DNA of 64,000 nt from an uncultured Bacteroidota bacterium (GTDB taxonomy: Bacteria; Bacteroidota; Bacteroidia; UBA4408). Each line of letters opens with the position of its first letter. Positions within the stretch are counted from its first letter, which is position 1. The notes under the pieces are model-generated. The model saw only the letters and a list, made by a program, of their open reading frames with translations, was not told where the DNA came from and did no database searches. A program made the translations under genes and the position numbers. The stretch spans positions 1 through 64,000 of the forward strand of contig CAIKXD010000276.1 in the NCBI GenBank assembly GCA_903831265.1, in the 5' to 3' direction. This document shows, piece after piece, positions 1-10,800 of the stretch.

Positions 1-14
1 GAGAGCATAAAGCT

Positions 15-290
15 TAGATAGAAAAGTTGAAAGTTTGAAAGTTAAAAGTTGGAAAGTTAAAAGTTAAAAGTTGAAAGTTGGAAAGTTGGGAAGTTGAAAG
101 TTGGGAAGTTAAAAGTTGAAAGTTGAAAAGTTGAAAGTTGGGAAGTTGAAAGTTGGGAAGTTGGAAGTTGAAAGTTGGAAGTTGAAAGTTAGAAAGTTGG
201 AAGTTGGAAAGTTGGAAGTTAGAAAGTTGAAAGTTGAAAGTTGGAAGTTGAAAGTTGAAAGTAGGAAAGTTGAAAGTTTATAGTTTAAAG
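15..290. repeat. Degenerate short tandem repeat (GTTGAAAGTTGGAA-like units) ending just upstream of the first CDS
   Basis: Continuous run of aaagttg / gaaagttg / ggaagttg variants from ~15 to ~290. Confidence 0.9.
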
Positions 291-300
291 AAAATAGAAA

Positions 301-792
301 ATGAATTATCAATCAATGCCGGATAGCAGCCGTGTGTGGGTATACCAAAGCAATAGGATACTTAGCGATATTGAAGTAATTGAAATTAACAAAATGGCTC
401 AACACTTTCTACCAGGTTGGGACGCACATGGAGCACTTCTTTCATCTACTATTGATGTGCATCATCAACTTTTTATTGTGATTGTTGTTGATGAATTAGT
501 AACTAAAGTAAGTGGTTGTGCCATTGACAAGTCTGTTGCATTTATCAAACGCATGGAGCAACAATTAAATATACTTTGTTTTGAAAGAATGAATGTTGCT
601 TATCAAAAAGACAATATAATTGAAACTTGTACAATACAAGAATTTCAAACTTTAATTAATGAAGGTAAAGTTGATGATCAAACATTGGTTTTTAATAATT
701 TAGTGAACACAAAAAAGGAATTTGATACGAACTGGAAAATTCCTTTGCAAAAAAGCTGGCATAAACGCTTGCTAAACATGCCAACTATTTAA
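301..792 (+). CDS. Conserved Bacteroidota protein of unknown function (family often annotated 'ABC transporter ATPase')
   Basis: 163 aa ORF; characteristic text SSRVWVYQSNR, SGCAIDKSVAFIK, VFNNLVNTK, SWHKR. Confidence 0.8.
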   Translation: MNYQSMPDSSRVWVYQSNRILSDIEVIEINKMAQHFLPGWDAHGALLSSTIDVHHQLFIVIVVDELVTKVSGCAIDKSVAFIKRMEQQLNILCFERMNVAYQKDNIIETCTIQEFQTLINEGKVDDQTLVFNNLVNTKKEFDTNWKIPLQKSWHKRLLNMPTI

Positions 793-1870
793 ATATTTTA
801 CGCGCATTTAAAGCTCTCCTAAATTTAGCTGCATTTTTATCATGTTCGGCTATGTTTGCTGCAAAATTGTGTCGTCCACTAAAATCTTCCTTAGCACAAA
901 AATAAATGTAGTTGTGTGCTTTTCTGTTTAGCACCGCATCAATGGCAGTGCTGTATGGTAAACATATTGGACCAGGCGGCAAACCTGCATACTTGTATGT
1001 ATTGTAAGGTGAATCGTACTCAAGATGCACATTTAACACACGTTTTATAGTAAAGTCGCCAATGGCAAAAATTACTGTTGGATCTGCTTGTAAGCGCATG
1101 CCCTTTTTTAACCTATTTAAATATACACCAGCAATTACAGGTTGCTCGTCTGCTACCCTACTTTCTTGTTGAACTATGCTTGCTAAAATACTTACTTGCG
1201 CTTTGGTTAAACTCAGTTTTTGGGCTTTTTGAATTCTGTTTTTTGTCCAAAATTTATCATTTTCTTTTGCCATTCTTTCGATAAACTGTTTTGCAGAAGT
1301 GTTCCAATAAAACTCATAAGTATTTGGAATAAAAAGTGTTAATACATTTTTACTATTGAGCCCGTATTCCTTTAAAAAATCATCATCGTTAATTAAATTT
1401 TTCAATTCATCCTTATCCGCTTCAATTTGTTTATTTACCACTTCTAAAAAATCTTGCTTTGTTCTGGCTTCGTTGAATACAAGCTTTACAGGCTCTTGGG
1501 CACCACTTCTGAGTAGGTTTACCAACTCGTTGTTACTCATATTTTTATTTATCCTATACTTGCCCGGTTTAATTTTGTTTTTGTATCCTTTTCGTTCGGC
1601 TACCCATTGAAAAGAAGAAGCATTTTTAATGATATTGTTATCTACTAAATTTGCTAAAACATCTTCGAATTTGCTTCCTGTTTTTATATAAAGATAAGCT
1701 TGATTTTTTCCAGAAAGTTCAACATTTGGTTTATAAATCTTTGTGTATGAATAATAGGCTGTTCCTCCACCAATAACAATAATGCCAAACAATAAAGAAA
1801 CAACTACTTTCTTTAAAAATCCTGAAGATTTACTTTTTATTTGCGCCTTACTTGCTTTCTTTTTTGCCAT
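785..1870 (-). CDS. mltG: Endolytic murein transglycosylase MltG (YceG-like)
   Basis: 361 aa; N-terminal TM; ASIVQQESRV, GVYLNRLKKGMRLQADPTV, YNTYKYAGLPPGPI motifs. Confidence 0.95.
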   Translation of the reverse strand: MAKKKASKAQIKSKSSGFLKKVVVSLLFGIIVIGGGTAYYSYTKIYKPNVELSGKNQAYLYIKTGSKFEDVLANLVDNNIIKNASSFQWVAERKGYKNKIKPGKYRINKNMSNNELVNLLRSGAQEPVKLVFNEARTKQDFLEVVNKQIEADKDELKNLINDDDFLKEYGLNSKNVLTLFIPNTYEFYWNTSAKQFIERMAKENDKFWTKNRIQKAQKLSLTKAQVSILASIVQQESRVADEQPVIAGVYLNRLKKGMRLQADPTVIFAIGDFTIKRVLNVHLEYDSPYNTYKYAGLPPGPICLPYSTAIDAVLNRKAHNYIYFCAKEDFSGRHNFAANIAEHDKNAAKFRRALNARKIFK

Positions 1871-1891
1871 AATATTTTCTGCTTTAAAAAC

Positions 1892-3901
1892 CTATTTTAA
1901 TTGCAAGAGTGCTTGTTTTGCTTTTTCTTGATTTGGATTTTTTGTTATTACATGTTTTAAAATTGCTGCAGCTTCTTTGTTTTTATTTTGATACATCAAT
2001 ACGCTGGCTTTATTCATCAATGCCAGTTCATAATCTGGATCAAGTTGTAAGGCCTTTTCAAAATTTATTATTGCCATTGGAATATTTTCTTGCGTTAAAT
2101 ACAGATATCCTAAATTAGAAAAGCCTGGCGCGTAAGTTGGGAATTCTTTAACTAATTTTTCAAAAAGTGATTTTGCCAAACTGAGCTGATTATTGTTTAA
2201 AGAGGCGCTACTGTATTTATTTAAAAAATCGGGGAAGTAAGGTGCCAGTTTGTAAGCTTGAGCGTAAAACTTTTGTGCATTTATAAAATCTGTTTTGTAT
2301 TGATAAGCCTCGCCCACTCTGTAACAAAGCCACGCATCGGCATTTTCGTATGATTGTTTTATAAAAACTTGGTTGAGTAATTTATTTTGATCAAAGGTTT
2401 GAATATCAGTTATGATTGCATCAAAATTATTTTTAAGAAAATTTAAATGCACAAGTAGGTGAATGTGATTCATTAGTGGCTCTGCTTTTAACTTACTTGC
2501 ATAAAAGCTAGCAGAATCGAGATAATATGATTTCTTTTCAAACTTTTCGTATTGATTAATGTAAGCCATTGCTTTAGTTTTTGCACTTGGCTTACTCTCG
2601 TTGATAGCATACAAACCAAGAAATTCTTTAGCTTGCTTAGCCGCTATGCTTGATTTTGGTTTTCTTATAAAATGGTCATGCACTGTAACATGCGGAATAT
2701 CGATTGAACCAGAGCGTGGCATGTGACAGCTCACGCAATTATTGTTAACACTCAGTAATGTTTTTTTATTGGCACTGCACTTTTTATCTGTTTTGGAAGT
2801 GTGACATTTATTGCATTTAGAATTAAAATATTCATCCTTTTGGAATTTCACACTTTTATGAGGGTTATGACAAGTAACACAAGTCATGGTATTTTTGTAA
2901 GGCCTTAGTTTATTCTCACTTTTATTTTTTTGACTTTGAATAAAACATTCGCTTTGCTTAAGTCTATCGGCATGTGAGGCCATTATAAATTCATCTTCGG
3001 CATTCGTGTATTTTGGCAAAAACACAGTCATAAAATCTGATAATTTTTGACCTGGTTTAAAGTCGTAAAAAGAGTGTTCGTTTTTAAGAACAGCATTACC
3101 TTGCAAATGGCAACGTTGACAAATATCGAATTGTAAATTGGGATTTAATTTTCCGGGATTAACAATACTATAGTCGATATATTTAGCAGTATCAATAATT
3201 TGACCATTGCTTTTTTGTTTTACGTGTATTGAGCCTGGTCCATGACATCTTTCGCAGCCAATACCGTTTGGAAGCGAAGCAAATTTATTTTCGGAACCTA
3301 ATACAAAATCTGGATACGAATTATGGCAGCTCATACATTCTAAACCTATTTTTCTTCCAAATCTTGTGTTGTGACCATCTTCAAAACCAGGCGGTAAATC
3401 CCATTGTTTTTTTTGCGTGTAAAAGGTCATTGGCATTTGCGTTATATAGCCATTACGCATCATCATATGCGAATTTGTGTGCTGTCCTGAACCAATAATA
3501 TAATTAACAGTTTCAATTCTTTGATATATAGTATCTTTTCCTTGCAATCTATACTCTATCATTTTCATTGTATCGCCACTAAAAAAAGGATGGTAGTAAA
3601 AATCGGATTTTGCATCATATACAATTGCATTACTCCCAAACAAGGCAGCAGTTTTTAGTTTAGAAGCATTATCAAAAGATTTACCCATACCTGTTTCTAT
3701 GAAGGTATCATAAATATCTGGGTGGCAAGTTTTGCAGGTGTTTATGCCAACATAGCTTGCTGAATCGCCATGATTAAGAAAAGGTGAGGTCTCTTTTTTT
3801 GTCGTATTTTCATCACTACGTTTTGTATTGCAATCGGTATTCAGCACAGCAGTTAGCAGCAACAATAAAATAAAATAGAAATTCAACCAACATCTTTTCA
3901 T
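1892..3901 (-). CDS. Multihaem c-type cytochrome with C-terminal TPR repeats
   Basis: Seven CxxCH motifs (CKTCH, CMSCH, CERCH, CQRCH, CVTCH, CNKCH, CVSCH); N-terminal export signal; TPR-like C-terminus. Confidence 0.9.
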   Translation of the reverse strand: MKRCWLNFYFILLLLLTAVLNTDCNTKRSDENTTKKETSPFLNHGDSASYVGINTCKTCHPDIYDTFIETGMGKSFDNASKLKTAALFGSNAIVYDAKSDFYYHPFFSGDTMKMIEYRLQGKDTIYQRIETVNYIIGSGQHTNSHMMMRNGYITQMPMTFYTQKKQWDLPPGFEDGHNTRFGRKIGLECMSCHNSYPDFVLGSENKFASLPNGIGCERCHGPGSIHVKQKSNGQIIDTAKYIDYSIVNPGKLNPNLQFDICQRCHLQGNAVLKNEHSFYDFKPGQKLSDFMTVFLPKYTNAEDEFIMASHADRLKQSECFIQSQKNKSENKLRPYKNTMTCVTCHNPHKSVKFQKDEYFNSKCNKCHTSKTDKKCSANKKTLLSVNNNCVSCHMPRSGSIDIPHVTVHDHFIRKPKSSIAAKQAKEFLGLYAINESKPSAKTKAMAYINQYEKFEKKSYYLDSASFYASKLKAEPLMNHIHLLVHLNFLKNNFDAIITDIQTFDQNKLLNQVFIKQSYENADAWLCYRVGEAYQYKTDFINAQKFYAQAYKLAPYFPDFLNKYSSASLNNNQLSLAKSLFEKLVKEFPTYAPGFSNLGYLYLTQENIPMAIINFEKALQLDPDYELALMNKASVLMYQNKNKEAAAILKHVITKNPNQEKAKQALLQLK

Positions 3902-3916
3902 GGTTAAAACAAAGAA

Positions 3917-4771
3917 TTATTGCAATGTTGCTTTAACAAACCTTAGTTTATTCTGTAAATCTTTTTTACTAACAACATTCGAAAAACCTTTCTCTTGCAG
4001 CATTTGCTTTACTTGTTCGTTGTATTCTTCATGCGTTTCAAGATACAGGGCTCCATCTTTTTGCAGGTTCAACAAAGTAAAATCGGCAATGGCTTTATAA
4101 AATTGTAATGGATCGTTGTTGGTAACAAAAAGTGCGATGTGCGGTTCAAAACCGGCTACATTTTGGCGCATGTTTACAGCCTCCTCCTTTAAAATATAAG
4201 GTGGATTACTTACAATTAAATTAAAATTTTCGTCAACCACTACATCCGACATTTCTAAGATATCAGCTTTTAAAAGATGTAGCTCAACATTTAACTCACT
4301 CGCATTTATTTGAGCCACAGTGAGTGCTTGGCTTGAAATATCCATAGCATAAGCTTGCGGATGAATCATATTTTTTGCCAAAGAAATAGCTATACAACCG
4401 CTGCCTGTGCCAATGTCGAGAAACTTTATATTTCTTTTACCCATAAAGTCTTGCACAATCCAATCGACCAATTCTTCGGTTTCGGGACGTGGAATTAAAA
4501 CATCTTCATCTACTTTAAATTTTAGTTGATAAAATTCTGTTTCACCAAAAATGTATTGAATTGGTTTTTGTGTTAGCAAAGGTTTTAAAACCTCGCTGTA
4601 AGCCTTTTCATCAGCTTCTGTAAGTACATTATCTTTTTCGAAAAGCACGCGCGATCTTCCCCATTGTTTAATGTAATAACAAGTTAAATAAAATAGATTA
4701 TCACATTCGTCTTGATCGTAAATTGTTTCGAGTTTGCTGCGCCAAAGGAGCTTTAATTCTGAATAAGTCAT
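3917..4771 (-). CDS. prmC: Peptide chain release factor N5-glutamine methyltransferase
   Basis: IPRPETEELV, DIGTGSGCIAI, SNPPYI motifs. Confidence 0.95.
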   Translation of the reverse strand: MTYSELKLLWRSKLETIYDQDECDNLFYLTCYYIKQWGRSRVLFEKDNVLTEADEKAYSEVLKPLLTQKPIQYIFGETEFYQLKFKVDEDVLIPRPETEELVDWIVQDFMGKRNIKFLDIGTGSGCIAISLAKNMIHPQAYAMDISSQALTVAQINASELNVELHLLKADILEMSDVVVDENFNLIVSNPPYILKEEAVNMRQNVAGFEPHIALFVTNNDPLQFYKAIADFTLLNLQKDGALYLETHEEYNEQVKQMLQEKGFSNVVSKKDLQNKLRFVKATLQ

Positions 4772-4834
4772 ATTTAATCTACAAAATTAAAACTTGATTT
4801 CAACATATTTTTAATCTAGAGCGTTCAATTGATA

Positions 4835-7800
4835 TTAATTACCACCTAATTTTTTTGCTTCCTCTAAGGAAATTTTTTCACCATTGTTTAGGGCAATTAC
4901 AAATGCATCGGTAATTCCCTTTGCTATTACTTCTAATTTAACAGCTTCAGCAGCGCTTAACTGTGTGTAGTTGCCTACAGTATATATTGTAAGCTCTCCA
5001 CTTTTAAAATTTGCAATCCCTTTATCGGCAATGGTTAAATACTTATTCATAATATCTACAGGAACTTCATTTTTAAATGCACCTAATTGCACTTTGTAAA
5101 CAATATTTGTTGACTTATTGTTGGCAGTTACAGTTGTTTTAGTTTCGGGGTTATTTACTGTACGCTGTTCAAGGTTAGAAGTAAAAGGAATTATTTTTGG
5201 TTGAACATTCACACCCGGCACTTGTGCAAATACCGACTTGCCCTCTTTTGCCTCCAATGCAGCAGCTTGTTCCATTGGAATTCTTTTTCCATTTAAATAA
5301 GCCGAAACAAATGCATCTGCTACCCCAATTTGAACGATATTGTTTTTTGCTTTTGCAGCTTCTTTAACTTCATTAAAAATACCACTTGTGTATCTGTATT
5401 GCCCCTTTTGATTCAATTCGAAATACAATGGAGTAATGTTAAACAATTGACCTGCTTTTACTGGTTTACTGTAAACTCCCACCTGCACCGTATAGAGCAA
5501 GCCCTTAATAGTTTGAATGTCTTGTTGAGGAAGTGTTTCACCCGATTTAATTTGAGTTGGAGCACTTAAATTATTACCCGCAATACTTCTTTCGTTAATT
5601 GATTCTGTTGAATTAGTAGCTTTCGCTAATGTTGAATTTTCAGTATTTGTTTTATTGAATGTATTAGCTGCAATTGCATTTTGATTTGGTGCAACCTGAC
5701 CACCCGTTTTACAATCTTTTCCTGCAGCAATTAATGCTCTAGCCTCAGCAGTACTCATTCTTTTTCCATAGCAATAAGCAACTACAAATGCATCTTTATA
5801 ATTCAATTTTACTAATTCTTTTCTGGCATTAGAAGCGTCATCAAATACATTAAATAAACCAGCTGTGTATCTAATTAAATTGCTATTAGGGATAATTTCG
5901 CCACTAACAGGACTAACTGAACCAAAGGCGTTATCTGCCACCGTTTTATTGAATGCGCCAATTTGAACTTTAAACACAATACCATCAGGGAAAGGTTCAT
6001 TTATTTTTATAGGATTACTTGCATTATGAGACTTTCCTTTTTGAATTCCAATTGAAACAGCTGGAGTGATTCTAGTAGGATCATTTGTAGATACTATATT
6101 GTTATTGGTTTCAATAGCAATGATTGGTTCCACTTCTACAGGCTCAGGAATACCTTCAATTGATCTCATAATGCGCAATGATAAGTCTTTATCAATTGTT
6201 GAAAGATAAGTGTCGGATTTAGTCTTTTTATCTCTCGCTTTTTTGTTGGCCTCATTAACAAACACATTCAACGAATCGGCTTCTCTCGCAAGCAGTTGAG
6301 AAGCATGATCTAATTCGGCTGCTTCCTGCACTAATGGTTTTCTTTTTCTTTGCTTAAGGGCTGCTGCTTCCTCCAGTTTATTATTTGATTCATCTAATTT
6401 TTGACTACTCAATGCTTTTGTAGAATCAACTCTTTGCTTCCATACTTTTGCCTCTGCTTCGGCTTGCTCTGCCTCTTTCTTTAAACTTATAAATTTGATA
6501 TATTCGTTTGTAGTTTTTACATCAGGTTTTATTGATTTAGTTTGTACAGCACTTTCTGAAGATTGATTTTGCGCTGCCTTAATTTCTGTAGGCGGCTGAG
6601 CTGTTGTATTTTGTTTTTTGTTGCCATTTTCAACTTCGGCACTTTGTTTATTTTGAACAAGCTGATCATTATTTTGCTTTGCGACTGTGCTATTTGAAGA
6701 GGTAACTTCTGATTTATTGGTAACATTTTTAGGTGTACCATTTTGTTGATTTACTTCCTGCTTTTGATTATTGGCGTCAACCGTTTTTGAATTTGTTTTT
6801 GTATTGTTTGCAATAACAGGTCCTGCATTAGCGATAGGCTCTTCAGCTTTTAACAACTCTTGAGGCACAGTATTGTTATAAGCCATTAGAAGTGTTTTTG
6901 ATTTTGTGTCATCAAATTTTCTCAGATAACTATCTGCTTCATACTGTTTAGTTCGAGCACTATTTTCAGATGTTTCTGCCAGTTTATTTAATGAATCTGC
7001 CTTTGCCTCATTATCTTTAGAAACTTTGTCCATTTCCTCTGCTTTCTTTTGCGCCTCTTTTCTATCCTTTTTCTTTGACTGCGCAGCGGCAAATTCAAAC
7101 AAATCATTGCTAGTGATGGCATCTCTTTGAGCCTGTAGTTTAACAGAATCGGCTTCAGTTCTTTTTACTGCAGCAGTAACCTTTAAATTTTCGGCTTCAT
7201 CTTTAATTTTTGCATAGGCAATATAATCAGATGTTGCTTTTATTTCCTTTAAAACACTTTCTTTATCCTTTACCTTAGCAGTTACAGTAGCATTGTTACT
7301 TGGCACTGCTTCTTGCTTACTGTTAACAATTGTATTTTGTTGATTTTGGCTTTTTAGGTCATTGCTTGCAGAAGATATTTTTTGAGTGTCGGTTTTATTA
7401 TTTGTAACGCTTGTATTTTTTTCTTGGCTTTGCGCTTTATTTTCAGTTTTGTTATCCTCTTTTGATACTACTTTTTCTTGGTTATTTTCAGTTTTATTTA
7501 AGGCAAGTTCGGCACTAGTAGCTGTTTCTTGGTTTTGAAAAGCAGCAATTATTTTTTCTTGTTGTGATTTGTCTAATTTTGAAATAAACTTATCGGCTTC
7601 GGCTTTTACAGCTGCAGCCTTAAGCATTTCATTTTGTGCTTGTATTTTTACTGTATCAGCTTTGTTCAAAAGATCTCTACCTTCATTATCAACTCTAATA
7701 GCTTCTTCGGCCAAAGCTTGTTTCTTTGCCTTCTTTTTTTCCTCTGCAGCCAAGTCAATTAGTTGCTGAGACTCAATTACCTTTTCTTCCCCTTGAGCTT

Positions 7801-10800
7801 TAATGGTGTTGTATTCTTTTGCTTTTTTATTGGCATTTTCTTCAAAAGTTAGTGCTTGATTGATGATACCTTCAAATTGAAGATATTCTGCAGAACGCTT
7901 TACCAAAGTAACTTCCTCTGTTGGCAATTTTAAGTTAGATTTATAATTACTATAATCTGGACGCAAATTATTAACTGCCTCAGTGGCAGAAGAATTTCTA
8001 TCTGTATTAAAACCTTTAAATTCGGCAGTAGCTTTGTTTTGAACTTGTGCATTTGCAATGCTGCTGTTGGCTTGCTCCAATAATTTCCTTTGTCGCACCA
8101 AAACCACATTTTGAGAATTAACTGTAATATTTATGTTAGCAGCTTTGTCTATTAAATTGCTTTGTTGCAAAGCACTTTCTTTATTTAAAATTACCTTTTG
8201 ATAATCGCCCTCTATTTGAGATAAACTATTACTAAAATTAGCTTTATCACTTTCAGGCAAACGCTGTAATTTTTGATTTAAAGCATTTCTGTTAGCTTCA
8301 TACTCCTTATTATAAATGTTGTAAGCAATAATATTGGCAGCAAGTTTTTTTGAAGCAGCAAGTTCCTGGAAGTTATTTTGCGATTGGCTTAATGAAGTGA
8401 TTTCATTTTGATCGGTTGCATTGGTTATTAGCTTAGCAATTGAATCTGATTTTTGTGTTGCTTGTAAAGATTGGTTAAGAAATAACTCCTTTTTATTTTC
8501 ATCTAGAGAATTGGCGACAGCTATATAATCTTCAACAACCAAATTGTTACTTTTATTGCCTTCAATTTTTGAATTATTTGCGTTTTGTTTATTTGTGATT
8601 GCTTCGGTTTTATTGCTCGTATTATTTGTTGTGGCAACTTTATTATCAACAGAAATAGCAGTGTTGTTATTACGCTGACTGCTAAATTGAGCATCTAATT
8701 TTTGCTTATCTTCCAAAGCAATTTGGGTTAAATTAGCACTGTTATTGCTTGCTAACTCAGCTTGTATTTCTTTGTTTATTCTTGCCTCTTCTTCAAGATT
8801 AACTGCCTCTTCCTTTAATTTAGAAATTTTATTATCTATGCCATTTAATTCTGTTTCCTTATTTTTTCTGGCCTCCAACACATTTTTCAATTGGCTTTCA
8901 TTTGCTTCCTTTTCAGAATCGTTTTTAGCTTTCAAAATTGCTTCACGTGCAATTTTTTCATCAAACATGGCCTCTTGAATTTCTGCTTTCAAGTCATTTT
9001 TTCTTTCCTCCAAACGCGTGGCTTCAGCATTTTTTTCTTGTGACTGTTTAGCCAAATTATCTGGCGTATATGTTTTTGCTGATGTTTGATTTTTTTCAAG
9101 TTCTTTACTTTGTTTTTCCAGTTTAGCGAGTGCTTCTGTGGAGTTTGATTTAACGGCGAGATCTAAATCATTTGCATATTGTTCGGCTTGATTGGCTTCT
9201 ACTTGTTTGGCATCGGCCTCTTGTTCCATATCCTTGGCCAAATTATAAGCAACCACAGCTTGTTGTGATAATATATCGCCATCTTTTTTTGCTTTTGCAG
9301 CCAAATCTAATTTAATTTGTTTTTCTCCCAAATCGCTTATTGTAGCTGCTTGCGTTTCGTTTTCGGTGGCTTCGTTGTACTTAATTCGAGCAGCATTATT
9401 TTTTAAATTAGTAAAGGCAAATGCTTGTCGCGATTTGTCTCTTAAGTCATCGGCTTCCTTTTGAGTTTCCTTTGCATCGTCCTTGGCGATGGATACAATT
9501 TCTGAGTTGTTGATACCAGTTTCCGATTTTTTGGGCTCACCACTTGCTTTTACTGCGGCTTTATTTTCAACTGTTAATGCATTATCCTTTGTAGAATTTT
9601 GTGCATTTAGAGTTGTGCTATCAGCAGGCTTTTCTTTGTCAGTATTTGTTGGAGTATCATTTCCTTGATATACATTTCTATTGGTTAACACTTTGTTATC
9701 TGCAATAGGTTTATTGCCTGCTTCAGAAATAATTCCTGCTTGCACTTGCTCTTCATAATTAACGTCTAAGCTGGCTCTTTCTTTAAACAATTCGGCTGTG
9801 GCTAAAGCATCATTTTCTGTTGTATCATTAAAGAAATTGTAAATAATCATATTGGTAACACCATCTTTCTTTTTCAATTGAATTTCCTGTCTAAGTGTCC
9901 TCAATTCATTCATTGGCGGAATTTCTACGTATTGCGTAATAGGCGGAGTTCCAGATTGCTCAACAGTAAATTCGTACTTGGCTCCATTATTTAAATTTAA
10001 ACGATATTTCCCATCGCGTTCCGAACTATTAAATGTTCCTAAAAACTTACCTGTTTGAACATTTCTGATCGATATTTTTGCTGCAAGATTCACTGGAATT
10101 GCATCGCTTAGGAATTTTCCTTTAATGATTGCCGCTGTAACTGGAACACGTTCTGTTTTTACCTTAAAAACGATTATTTTACCATCGGCACTATTTCTTT
10201 TAGATGAAAAATAAGCAAAGTCGCTTTGCGGATCGGTTACATATTGAATATCGTCATCGGGCGTATTAATCGCAAAATCAAGATTTTGAGGCTTATTCCA
10301 TTCACCTGAAGGGTTTAATTCAGATTTAAAAATATCGTATCCACCCATACTATTGTGGCCCTTACTGCAAAAATATAGTGTTTTGCCATTGGGTGTGATG
10401 TAAGGAAAATCCTCATCATAAATGGTATTGATATTTGGACCAAGATTTACAGGCTTGCCCCAAGTAAAGTTTGACAATTTGGTAATTTTATAAATATCGC
10501 GCCCATTGTTATCATCAGCACCATAGCTGCTATAATAAATCTCTTGGCTTGTTTGACGTATGATTACTGTTGACTGATCATTCTTTTTTTTATCAATTGG
10601 AGTTTTCAATTCATCGGGCTTTACCACTAGCTTTGCGGCAATTTTATTTAAATCATAGGCTCTAAAATACTCAGCGCTGTTAAGTTCTTTCTTTTCGATA
10701 ACAGTAAGGTCGGTTACATTTCTTAGAAGACTTTTACCATTTTCGCACTGTTTAATTTGAAGATCAACTTCAAGTTTAGTAGATGATTTACTTTTCTTTT

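Noticed and set aside
109-312. 67-aa minus-strand ORF (FNFPTSNFLTFNFQ...)
   Set aside because: Pure translation of the AAAGTTG tandem repeat; low-complexity artefact.
5330-9668. Several 60-79-aa ORFs antisense to or out of frame within the 2115-aa gene
   Set aside because: Fully contained in a convincing long CDS; by-products of its Lys/Glu/Ala-rich composition.
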